Shown here piece after piece: positions 30,325 through 64,000 of a stretch of DNA of 64,000 nucleotides; positions within the stretch are counted from its first letter, which is position 1; the number at the start of each line of letters is the position of its first letter. The position numbers were made by a program, and so were the translations under genes. Source of the stretch: Myoxocephalus aenaeus (Eukaryota; Chordata; Actinopteri; Perciformes; Cottidae); NCBI GenBank assembly GCA_038501785.1, contig JBAMJR010000340.1, positions 205,001-269,000 on the forward strand. Direction: 5' to 3'. Below the pieces are notes generated by a model that saw only the letters and a list, made by a program, of their open reading frames with translations, had not been told where the DNA came from and ran no database searches.

Positions 30325-30995
30325 TATTTAAATGTTTTTGTATCATCATTATTTTTCTTCTTTTTTTTTTTACAATGGATGTATAATTTGTTAAATTATC
30401 ATTTATTTATTTTTGACTGAGTGTTTAATTATTCTTATTTTGTATTATGCTTTATTTAGTTTAACAATGGATGTATGATTTTCTTTTAATAATGTATTTT
30501 CTTTTTACTGTGGATGTATAAACTATTATTATTATTATTATTATTATTATTATGTATTCATCAATGAATAATTTGAAAAAATAATAATAATGTATACGTC
30601 CTGGTTAAGTATTTTTTTTTTTCATGGATATGCAAGTTATCATTTTGTGTTATTATTTATGTTTGTTTTTTTACCGTGAAAGTATAAAGTATTTATTTAT
30701 TTTAACAATGGATGTATAATTTGTTTAATTATCATTTATTCATGTATTTATTTTTTACCGTGAGTGTTTCAATATTATTATTTTATATTTTGATTTATTT
30801 AGTTTAACAATGGATGTATGAATTAAAAAATATATATCATTTAATAATGTATTTACGTTTTACTGTGGATGTATACATTATTATTATTATTATGTATTAA
30901 TCTTTTTTTTTACCGTGAATGTATAAAGTGTTTATTAATTTTAACAATGGATGTATAATTTATTTAGTGTATATTATTATTATTTAATAATGTTC
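30170..30995. repeat. AT-rich spacer with degenerate repeats of an ACAATGGATGTATAA motif
   Basis: GGATGTATAA-type words after TTTAACAATG, TTTACTGTG or TTTACCGTG recur at least eight times (30248, 30374, 30466, 30503, 30708, 30806, 30858, 30946). Runs of (AAT)n and (ATT)n lie between. It appears to be a decayed tandem array between the head-to-head RFC2 and USP11 promoters. Confidence 0.6.
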
Positions 30996-31004
30996 TATTA
31001 TGGA

Positions 31005-31209
31005 CGTGAACACGGACGAAGCGCGCGGAGGCCTCAGCCCGGAAGTCGTCATCGCCCGAGTGCGAACCACTTCCTACTTCCGCAAACACAGCTCCGTGGT
31101 AGCTTCCCCGTCTATCGGGCTGATCAATGCGGTGGTTGTCCTCTCGTCTCCCGGCCTCGTTTATCAGTTCCAACCGCCCCCGACGTTTATGAGCGACTGA
31201 TCCAGCGAC
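31005..31209 (+). promoter_or_regulatory. usp11: USP11 promoter and 5' UTR
   Basis: CpG-rich segment upstream of the ATG at 31210. It has ETS-type GGAAGT/ACTTCC sites (about 31041, 31069 and 31076). A 66-codon frame here (31000-31200) has no family resemblance and is treated as 5' UTR. Confidence 0.5.
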
Positions 31210-54898
<23,689 letters not shown>

Positions 54899-55160
54899 AT
54901 AATCACTTGATTTTCTTTAAATCTGCGTTCTCTCCTTCATGAGGATGAGAGGCCTCTTTTTACGTGATTTATTTTAAATTATTATTATTTTCCAGCAACA
55001 CTTGAACTTCCTCTGATTACTTCTTCTCCCCGTGACTCGGGTAGTTTGAGCTGCGTGAGGATCAGGACTCACCGGCACCACAAAGACATATCTATATTTA
55101 TTTATTAAATGTAATACAAGATATGTACAAACAAATAACTAATATAATAAAGTTAATTAG
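54899..55160 (+). other. usp11: USP11 3' UTR with AATAAA
   Basis: Non-coding sequence after the TAA. AATAAA lies at 55146-55151; another (AATAAAAGG) at about 55748 could be used alternatively. Confidence 0.55.
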
Positions 55161-55849
55161 TTTATAATTATTCTGGTGGAAACACTGGGTTCCATATTTG
55201 ATATTAAATATTCAAAAGGACAGTTATATATTTATAAATGACAAGTTAACGGAGCGGTTTATTAAATAATAAACTAGTTCTGATAGTCGACTTGTTCTAA
55301 ATTAACTTGATAAACTAAATAACTTTCTCATGTTTATAAATGAAAACAGTGAAGGGGATTATGGGTAATCAGAGTGTGTTTATTGCAGATCATTTAATAT
55401 TGAACAAAGCTGCCAGGGAACTGATTGATTTCTTTGTATATTTTGGTTGTTTTCTGCTATTTTTTTTTTTCATGATGGTTTTGGGTTCTCGGCCGACGTG
55501 CTTATGATTCATATCTGCAGGTGAAGATTTGTATTCAGGCTCTTTGGTCGCGAAGTTGTCTCTTCTGGCTCTCACCGGTTTTTAAACCAGCTCCGTGTAC
55601 AGTATTTTTGTATTGTAAGAAATGTATTATTGTTATTATTATTGTCACCATCCTGGGGGAGCCGGAGGGAAGCGGGTTTATTTCTTTGGTCTTCCTGTCA
55701 AATATCAGAGGAAAAATATTTTATTGTACTTTCAATCTTTTGATATGAATAAAAGGACGATGATCATTATCACGAGCGTTTTTCTTTTCACCACATTTTA
55801 CACGTCGGGTGTAATGTTTCTTCCATGGAGACGATACATGTACGTCACG
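55160..55849. other. Spacer between convergent USP11 and EMC3, unique AT-rich sequence
   Basis: No coding signal. Short open frames (60-90 codons) on both strands show no family resemblance. Confidence 0.5.
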
Positions 55850-55857
55850 GCGAGCTG

Positions 55858-56456
55858 TAGGGCTGTGCAGCATACCGTTCAGATTTCCATGGTATGAATT
55901 TTTCATATACCGTCATACCGGTGATTATTGCTCTACGGCGGTCAACTAGCAGCGAGCCGTGAATATCCACAACAGCAGGGAGAAACATTTATTTTTTATC
56001 AGCATGCTACTGGGAGCGCAGTGGAGCTACTTAGCTGTCAGGGTAACTTGTTTCAGTCATGGTTCAAAATTATATGGCCGAAATGCATGCTGGGAAGGCC
56101 AGTTGCAGCGAGTCTTCCGGTCTATCTCTTCCTGTTTTTTTTGTGCGCGAGCGCTACCCAGCATGCAATTCGGCGCTGTCATTTTATACAAGTGTGAACC
56201 ATGACTGAAGCAAGTTACCCTGACAGCTAAGTAGCTCCACTGCGCTCCCAGTATTAAACTGTAAACAATAAATGTTGCTGCCTGCTGTTGTTGCTATGGA
56301 GCACCGCTGTCTAGTTGACCGGCGCTGTTAATGGAATCAATGTGTTTACTGCGTTTAAAATATGTTTAAATATAATATGTGTTAAATATACTCTGAATCT
56401 GCCAGAATCTTACAAAATACCGTGATATGAATTTTTGGCCATACCGCCCAGCCCTA
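55858..56456. mobile_element. Foldback hAT-type element, 599 bp, with perfect 8-bp target duplication
   Basis: Ends TAGGGCTG and CAGCCCTA, flanked on both sides by GCGAGCTG (55850-55857 and 56457-56464). The termini continue as imperfect inverted repeats containing CATACCG. Inside, a region starting TACTGGGAGCGCAGTGG (about 56008) and its reverse complement (to about 56253) form an inverted repeat of about 100 bp. There is no transposase frame. Confidence 0.92.
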
Positions 56457-56464
56457 GCGAGCTG

Positions 56465-56735
56465 TACCCAGCATGCAGTTTGGCGGAGTAATTCTCTCCT
56501 GTGAAACTCCCGTGCGACGCCTTTTTCATGATAGTGGGTGAGCTGCGCCCAGCATGCAGTTCGGCGGTGTAATTTTATAAATGTACAACCATGACTGAAG
56601 CGCTTACCCTGACACGCAGGTCGCTCCGACCGCAGCGCCCACAGCCGTGAACTGAATATTACAGTTTGCTGCCTGCCGAAGAGAGACTGTCATATGAAAA
56701 ATTCATACAGTGTGTAAATTTGAAACCGGTACGCC
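56465..56735. mobile_element. Older, diverged copy of the same foldback family
   Basis: CCCAGCATGCAGTTCGGCGG, ACCATGACTGAAGCG and TACCCTGACA match the right arm of the element at 55858-56456 with many differences. The younger copy appears to have inserted into this older one. Confidence 0.7.
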
Positions 56736-56743
56736 GCACACAC

Positions 56744-56749
56744 TTTATT
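56744..56749 (-). terminator. emc3: EMC3 polyadenylation signal (AATAAA on minus strand)
   Basis: TTTATT on the plus strand, about 370 bases beyond the EMC3 stop at 57122-57124. The interval is AT-rich and non-coding. Confidence 0.5.
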
Positions 56750-57121
56750 TATATATTTACGTAGGAACGTCTCTCTCTCTCTCTCGTAACCCAGAGTACT
56801 CTTGATTAATCCATTTAAGACCTCGTTACTTATTTTTAACTGTCAGAATGATTATTGATCATAACTGAGCAACAGACGGAACATTCAGACCTTGAATCGT
56901 CGTTTAATTATTAATCTTCACATCAGAACTTTTACACTTTTAGAACCTTATATATAAACAAACAAACAGAACAAAAAGGCAGAACGTGATTAAAGTGCCG
57001 GAGGAGGTGAATCCAGTGATCTACTTCTAGAGTTCATGTTCGTTGGGTTCCAGAACTTCGTCAGCGTTCTTGAAGGTTCTAGAAGCGGAGGTCCAGAACC
57101 TGTTTCCTCGCGGGTTCTCTT

Positions 57122-59324
57122 CTAGAACATGGTGGACTTGATGTCCTGGCTGAAGAGGGTCCCGAAATTCAGGTCTCTGGTCATCAGCTCCTCCTCCACG
57201 TTCTCCAAAGCCCACTTGTGTTCCACGATCTCCAGCGCCTCCCACTCACTCTGAGAGAGAGAACGTTTCTGTTTTAGAGTCTGAACATGGAAGTGACGGT
57301 TCGTGAAGGTTCTCATCTCACCTTGAAGGCCTTGTTGGGGTCGGGGGGCATCGCCATGGCAGCGCCCGTCATCTGGTCCTGCATGACCCGCGACTGGTCG
57401 GCCGCTAGAACACAAACCCTCTAGTTCAACGAAGACCCACTATTAGAACCCACAACTCAGGAACCCAAACACGGAAACTCAAACACAAACCCCCAAGCTC
57501 AAGAACCCAAACTCAAGAACCCAGACACAAAAACCCGAACACAAAAACCCGAACACAGGAACCCAAAACCAAACACAAGAACCCATACACAGGAACCCAT
57601 ACACAAGAACCCATACACAAGAACCCAAAACAGGAACCCATACACAATAACCCAAAACCAAAACACAAGAACCCAGACACAGGAACCCAAAACCAAAACA
57701 CATGAACCCAGACACAGGAACCCAAAACCAAAACACATGAACCCAAACTCAAGAACCCAAAACCAAAACACATGAACCCAAACTCAAGAACCCAAACTCA
57801 AAAACCCAGACACAAAAACCCAGACACAAAAACCCAGACACAGGAACCCGAACCCAGACACAGGAACCCAAAACCAAACACAAGAACCCAAACACAGGAA
57901 CCCATACACAAGAACCCAAAACAGGAACCCATACACAAGAACCCAAAACAAGAACCCAAAACCAAAACACATGAACCCAAACTCAAGAACCCAAAACCAG
58001 ACAAGAACCCAACCACAGGAACACAGGAACCCAAAACCAAACACAGGAACCCAAACACAGGAACCCAAAACCAAACACAAGAACCCAAACACAGGAACCC
58101 AAAAACCAAACACAGGAACCCAGACACAGGAACCCAACCACAGGAACCCAAACTCAAGAACCCAAAACCAAAGACAAGAACCCAGACACAGGAACCCAGA
58201 CACAGGAACCCAAAGACAAGAACCCAGACACAGGAACCCAAACCCAGACACAGGAACCCAAAGACAAGAACCCAGACACAGGAACCCAAACCCAGACACA
58301 GGAACCCAAAGACAAGAACCCAGACACAGGAACCCAAACCCAGGCACAGGAACCCAGACAAGGAGCCTCACCGTTGTCTTGTCCCAGAATGAGGCTGTAC
58401 ATGCTCCTCAGTCCAAACACGTTGAGGAAGTACCAGGAAGCAGAGCTCACCCTGCAGGATGAACAGACAGACAATAAACAAACAATAATAAACAAATAGA
58501 CAACGATAAACAAACAATAATAAACAAACGAACAATAAAACAAACAATAATAGTAAACAGACAATGATAAACAAGATATCAAGAAATAAATAGTTAGAAC
58601 ATACAAGCGTGTAAAAACTTGAGATGAAGCGTATATATTATAATAATTATAATAATAATAATAATAATAACTAGAAAATGATTAGGTAGGCGTAGGAGAT
58701 ACGCGGCAAAGTTTTTGTGGGACTATGATTAATAAGGTCTATGACCCCTTGCAGCTGAGCCACACTTAACAATAATAATAATAATAACAATAACAATAAT
58801 AATAATAACAGCAACAACGTGTAACTAATCAATTACGTCTTGTTGAGGTTCAACATTAAATAGAAATTAAATATTGTATATTTCCATCATTATTTAGTCC
58901 AAACTACCAGCATGTGTGTTGTTGTTGTTGTAGGTCTGTGTTGTGTTTGTTGTTTGTTTACCAGGAGGCGTCCAGTGACAGCAGGTCGATTCCTCTCTGT
59001 AACATCGGCTTGAACCTCAGCGTCAGCGGGAACGGCACCTTGGCTGCATCACGACAACAAACACGTCGTCAACAAACAGGAAACACTCAATGAATTGGTT
59101 GATGGTCCTTCTTCACTGTAGTGAGAATAGAGGCTTCATGCAGCAGCGCCGCCCCCTGGTGGACATGACCTGACATGACCTCACACAGAGCGTGGTTCTT
59201 AATGTACGATGAACTCACTGATGACGAAGCCAGAGAACGCCCAGTTGATCCAGCCGCCAATCACGATCATGGGCAGCACGTTGGTGAGGTTTCCCTTCAT
59301 CATGTCGGTCAGCATGCTGGTGTC

Positions 59325-59364
<40 letters not shown>

Positions 59365-59494
59365 GTTTAGACCAACAGGAGGAGACGTTGTAACGTTAGC
59401 AGCACCGCTAACGGAGAACCAGCAGAGGTTCACTTCAGTTACATGATGTGTGTGTGTAATACAAGAGAATGTTTAGGAACATTTTCTATGAGAT

Positions 59495-59551
<57 letters not shown>

Positions 59552-59707
59552 AGTGTAAACACCTGTCATGGGGTTCTTGGGGACGACCTTCCTCTTCACC
59601 GTCTTGAAGAAGCCGGTTTCTGCGTCGTTGAAGAAATGTTTCCTCATGGCGAACGACTGAAACGGTGAAACAACGTTTACACGACAGGCAAATACATTCA
59701 TGAATAT

Positions 59708-59748
<41 letters not shown>

Positions 59749-60096
59749 GAATAAATAAATACACGTATACATATATTTTTCTGTCCTCACCTGTCGGGGG
59801 ATGTACTTCCCGTTCTCTCGGAGGACGCGGCTGCGTAGAAGCACCTGGCTGAACAGAAGCAGCAACGTTTATTCTCACATTATATATATTATTATATTAT
59901 CCAGGAGGTTTGTATCTTGTGAGTGAATGAAGACGCCTCACCTGTCAGACACCTGCTCCAGGTCCACCTTCTTGTCGCTGTGCAGCAGCTGGGTGACGTA
60001 GTGACGGATGATGCCCACGAAGAAGGTGATGAAGACGATGGGCAGCACCACCCACATCCGAATGCTGGAGTCCAGCAGCAGCTCCGGGTCGGCCAT
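57122..60096 (-). CDS. emc3: ER membrane protein complex subunit 3 (EMC3/TMEM111)
   Basis: Eight exons on the minus strand: 60096-59942, 59848-59791, 59656-59563, 59323-59219, 59043-58962, 58451-58372, 57404-57322, 57250-57122. All phases match and the product is 261 aa, the same length as human EMC3. It is the YidC/Oxa1-family insertase subunit of the ER membrane complex, which places moderately hydrophobic and tail-anchored helices in the membrane. Three hydrophobic segments lie at about 14-34, 118-137 and 168-188. Signature stretches are [90 protein letters not shown] and [11 protein letters not shown]. No frameshift or missing motif is visible. The gene converges with USP11. Confidence 0.97.
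57425..58368. repeat. 0.9-kb minisatellite (ACACAGGAACCCA) in EMC3 intron 6
   Basis: Short 12-14-bp AACCCAxACACA units form larger repeats, including a 46-bp block with CCCAGACACAGGAACCC at the right end. Open frames on both strands are repeat artefacts. It runs up to the exon 6 donor. Confidence 0.95.
58470..58830. repeat. AT-rich simple repeats in EMC3 intron 5
   Basis: AACAAACAATAAT runs (58476-58570) and AATAAT runs (58640-58670, 58770-58810). Nothing else is recognised. Confidence 0.8.
59326..59361. repeat. (CA)n, i.e. (UG)n before the EMC3 exon 4 acceptor in sense
   Basis: On the minus strand this is a TG tract followed by TATAG at the exon 4 acceptor (59324). Confidence 0.95.
59500..59545. 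repeat. (TA)n microsatellite in EMC3 intron 3
   Basis: A pure TA tract about 18 bases downstream, in sense, of the exon 3 donor. Confidence 0.95.
59711..59747. repeat. (CA)n microsatellite in EMC3 intron 2
   Basis: A CA tract in the middle of the intron, reading as UG in the EMC3 sense. Confidence 0.95.
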
Positions 60097-61100
60097 CGCT
60101 CTCTCCGTTCAAGCAGCCAGAAGAAAACCTGCTTTTCTTCAAACAAATCACACACAATACTGTTTATTTATGTTTTTATTGCATCAAATCACACACAATA
60201 CTGTTTATTTATGTATTTATTGCAGTATTTTGTGTGATTTGTTTAAAGAAACAAATCACAAAATAGTTTATTTATTTAAAAAAGAAAAACTGTTGCTTTA
60301 CGTGGTGCGTTCAAGGACATAAAGAAATGATGTTCATGAGCGTCTAAAACTGGCTTTACATTGAAAACTACAACATTAAACTGCCCTTAAATAAAACAGA
60401 ATATAATGCTTAATAATAATATAAATGAGGCAATTCTGCATGAAAAGTACTTTTACTTTATATACTTAATGTACATTTTGCAATGATTGATTTTCATATG
60501 ACGTATTGATCGCAAACCTATAATAAAAGTAAACTTAAAATAATAAAACATCAAATAAAAACAAATGTATAGCTATATAAAATAATAATACAATTAAAGT
60601 ATACAGTAAACAATAATAATAAAAGTAAACTTTAAAAAAATGAATAAATACATTTTATAAAAAACATAAATGTATATCTACGTAAAATAATGATAATTAA
60701 AAATAAAAAAAACAATACAATAATTTAATAACGGAAAAGAAATACAAGCAGTCGTTTATACTTTTCTACTAAATTATGCTCAATTTATTTTTATATATGA
60801 CATATTAATGACAATAAACCTAAAATAATAATAAATTAAATAAAAACACAAAAGTTTAGCTCCATAAAATAATAAATAAATGTAATAATAATAATACATT
60901 TAATAAAAACTCACATTAATGTATAGCTACATAAAATTATGATAATACAATTTAAAAAAATACAATAATTTAATAATGGATAATAATAATTCAAAAGTAG
61001 ATCTCCATAAAATACAATAAATGAATAATAATAAATTAAATAAAAACTCACATTAACGTACAGCTACATTAAATAATAAAAGTTACTAATTAGCATTTGA
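60097..61100. other. Probable EMC3 5' UTR intron and AT-rich sequence
   Basis: An acceptor-like CAG on the minus strand at about 60130 and a donor GTGAGT at about 61299 would define a 5' UTR intron. A 37-bp AAATCACACACAATACTG unit is duplicated at 60145-60230. The rest (60240-61090) is very AT-rich with (AAT)n-like runs and nothing recognised. Confidence 0.5.
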
Positions 61101-61410
61101 ACTCCACGACGTCATAGCGCGTTGTGACGTAGCAGAAGCGCTCGCGCTGGAGCCTCGGTCTGGACCGGGTTCTCTTGACCCGCTTCACGGGTTCTACCGG
61201 GTTCTACCGGGTTCTACCGACGGGTCGTCTCCGTCGGTGTCGGACGCGTTCGCGGCCTCGTTGCTGCTCTAAACAACATGCTGTATGAAGGGCCGTGAAC
61301 TCACCACATGGAGGAACTTCCTGAACGAGCTGCTGCAGCTAACGCGTTCCGCAGGCGGTTGACTCGACTCACTTCCGGTTCAAGCGGAAACACCGAACAC
61401 GTGATCCGTA
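61100..61410 (-). promoter_or_regulatory. emc3: EMC3 CpG-rich promoter and first non-coding exon
   Basis: A GC/CpG-rich island in AT-rich surroundings. It has an ETS site (CACTTCCGGTT, about 61370), a CACGTG E-box (about 61399), CRE-like GACGTCA and TGACGTA (about 61115-61135) and a short GGGTTCTACC tandem repeat (61190-61220). On the minus strand the CATGTG-GTGAGT donor lies at about 61300. If that exon is used, its ATG reads out of frame into exon 1. Confidence 0.55.
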
Positions 61411-62220
61411 GCGTTAACAAAAACGAAATACTACTTCTTTTAACGCTCAGATCTTCTGATTAAATCAACATAATAATACCACAATGATAAAAAAATAAAT
61501 ACTTAAAGTAAAAATTCCGGTATTTAAAAAAGATCTTACATAGTAATTAGTGAAGCATATCATGTTGTGTATTAGTCATCTTAATCAGTAAATTACTAGT
61601 TAGTGTTACAGGAAAAGCACATTATTGGTTGCTAAAACTTTGGATGCAAATGCAGCCCAAGTGCTTTATCGTCACAAATAAGGATCAATAAAAATGAAAG
61701 AAATGTTTGTTTATCACAAACATTTACCACCAACACATCTGGAGATACAAGGTTTTATCTGGACAGGAAGATGAAGAAAGACTGTCACCTGAGGAGAAAC
61801 TACAACTATCAGACTATCAGACCTCTGGGATGCCCTGAAGGAGGATAAAGTGTCAAAACATGCTAATAATACTGAGGTATTTGCAAAGATGTACTGTATC
61901 ATATCATGCACTCATCTCACTTTTTATTTTGAAGGGCCCTAAAGAGTCTCTATGGAGTTCGGATGCCTTCAGGTGAGCTACACTGACACCAGCTGGTCTC
62001 CAGGTGAACTGCACCGAGAAGAGCTCTGCAGGAGCAGAACATTATGCTGAATTCATATTTTTTACAGTTTATAGTTAAACATGTTCCAACAATTTGTATA
62101 ATTGTTTCTGTTCAGTGTGATCTATTGAATATTGAGCTTTACATGATGAGAGCTGGATTTTGTGTATCTACAGGTTTGTATTGTGAGTGTTGCTAATATT
62201 TCTATATCAACTGATTATTA
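61411..62220. other. Intergenic, nothing recognised
   Basis: AT-rich unique sequence. A 65-codon minus-strand frame at 61714-61911 has no recognisable homology. Confidence 0.5.
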
Positions 62221-62254
62221 TAGACCTTGGTCTCAACAAGACCCAAGAAGTACA

Positions 62255-63906
62255 GCAAATAACTATAAACTATACATAACATAACTATAAACTATACATA
62301 ACATAACTATAAACTATACAGTACATAACTATAAACTATACATAACTATAAACTATACAGCACATAACTATAAACTATACAGTACATAACTATAAACTAT
62401 ACAGTACATAACTATAAACTATACATAACATAACTATAAACTATACATAACATAACTATAAACTATACAGCACATAACTATAAACTATACAGTACATAAC
62501 TATAAACTATACAGCACATAACTATAAACTATACAGTACATAACTATAAACTATACATAACATAACTATAAACTATACAGCACATAACTATAAACTATAC
62601 ATAACATAACTATAAACTATACATAACATAACTATAAACTATACATAACATAACTATAAACTATACAGTACATAACTATAAACTATACATAACTATAAAC
62701 TATACAGCACATAACTATAAACTATACAGTACATAACTATAAACTATACAGTACATAACTATAAACTATACATAACATAACTATAAACTATACAGCACAT
62801 AACTATAAACTATACAGTACATAACTATAAACTATACATAACATAACTATAAACTATACAGCACATAACTATAAACTATACAGTACATAACTATAAACTA
62901 TACATAACATAACTATAAACTATACAGCACATAACTATAAACTATACAGTACATAACTATAAACTATACATAACATAACTATAAACTATACAGCACATAA
63001 CTATAAACTATACATAACATAACTATAAACTATACAGCACATAACTATAAACTATACATAACATAACTATAAACTATACAGTACATAACTATAAACTATA
63101 CATAACTATAAACTATACAGCACATAACTATAAACTATACAGTACATAACTATAAACTATACATAACATAACTATAAACTATACAGCACATAACTATAAA
63201 CTATACATAACATAACTATAAACTATAAACTATACATAACATAACTATAAACTATACATAACATAACTATAAACTATACATAACATAACTATAAACTATG
63301 CATAGCATAACTATAAACTATACATAACGTAACTATAAACTATACATAACATAACTATAAACTATGCATAGCATAACTATATACTATACTATACATAACT
63401 ATAAACTATACATAACATAACTATAAACTATACATAACATAACTATAAACTATGCATAGCATAACTATAAACTATACATAACGTAACTATAAACTATACA
63501 TAACATAACTATAAACTATACATAACATAACTATAAACTATGCATAGCATAACTATATACTATACTATACATAACTATAAACTATACTATACATAACTAT
63601 AAACTATACATAACATAACTATAAACTATGCATAGCATAACTATATACTATACTATACATAACTATAAACTATACTATACATAACTATAAACTATACATA
63701 ACATAACTATAAACTATGCATAGCATAACTATATACTATACTATACATAACTATAAACTATACTATACATAACTATAAACTATACATAACATAACTATAA
63801 ACTATACATAACATAACTATAAACTATGCATAGCATAACTATAAACTATACATAGCATAACTATAAACTATACATAACGTAACTATAAACTATACATAAC
63901 ATAACT
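62255..63906. repeat. 1.65-kb satellite, 17-20-bp unit (ATAACTATAAACTATACA)
   Basis: Units differ in the link (TACATAACA, CAGCACA, CAGTACA). The right end has longer blocks with GCATAGCATAACTATATAC that themselves repeat three times (63360-63730). Confidence 0.96.
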
Positions 63907-64000
63907 ATGACTAAAACACAAAATGTTAAACCTGTTTTTATCCTTTTGTTTCTGTACTAATGAAACAAACCAGATACAACCTCTTAGATAATATTTAGGG
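63907..64000. other. Unique sequence at window edge
   Basis: Too short to interpret; no feature seen. Confidence 0.5.

Noticed and set aside
57479..58392. Open frames in both directions over the AACCCAxACACA repeat
   Set aside because: Repeat in EMC3 intron 6; the flanking EMC3 exons join in phase without it.
58480..61100. tRNA or other small RNA genes in AT-rich spacers
   Set aside because: No cloverleaf-like A/B box arrangement or other RNA signature could be found by eye here or elsewhere in the window.

Overview
This window is nuclear DNA of a ray-finned fish, most likely a percomorph teleost. It holds four conserved vertebrate genes with GT-AG introns, several teleost-type transposon relics (piggyBac, two hAT elements, a MITE, non-LTR retrotransposon tails), CpG-rich promoters and very large amounts of tandem repeat. 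By eye, roughly half of the 64 kb is minisatellite or microsatellite. Nothing prokaryotic or viral was recognised.

Layout: (1) 1-4.5 kb: intergenic DNA with an internally deleted piggyBac relic on the minus strand and a retro-element carrying a short tandem array. (2) 4.5-15.1 kb: an NDRG-family gene on the plus strand, closest to NDRG3. Exons from 8546 to 14602 are clear; the first coding exon is tentative. One exon appears to lack 2 bp. (3) 16.0-30.0 kb: RFC2 on the minus strand, complete in six exons (343 aa). Intron 3 is an 8.2-kb array of a 38-bp unit and intron 5 a 3.2-kb array of a 22-bp unit. (4) 31.2-54.9 kb: USP11 on the plus strand, 21 coding exons and about 1,208 aa. It has a Gln/Glu expansion inside the catalytic domain and a repeated Cys-containing tail. 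(5) 57.1-60.1 kb (promoter to about 61.4 kb): EMC3 on the minus strand, complete in eight exons (261 aa). (6) 61.4-64 kb: intergenic DNA ending in a 17-20-bp AT-rich satellite.

The genes act in unrelated pathways: an NDRG alpha/beta-hydrolase-fold protein, the DNA clamp loader, deubiquitination, and ER membrane insertion. NDRG and RFC2 converge, RFC2 and USP11 are head to head about 1.2 kb apart, and USP11 and EMC3 converge.

The most unusual feature is how the repeats sit relative to splice sites. About 18 of some 45 acceptors in all four genes lie just behind a sense-strand (UG)n tract. At least two introns are (CA)n after the donor and (UG)n before the acceptor. Several minisatellites are tandem copies of a splice junction or CDS end: the USP11 exon 3 acceptor, the USP11 exon 17 acceptor plus its first codons, and the RFC2 stop codon. 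One USP11 intron holds about 200 donor-like GTGAGT copies, and another has 1,053 consecutive pyrimidines abutting its acceptor. Homology calls come from reading translated exons against remembered family sequences; no database search was run.
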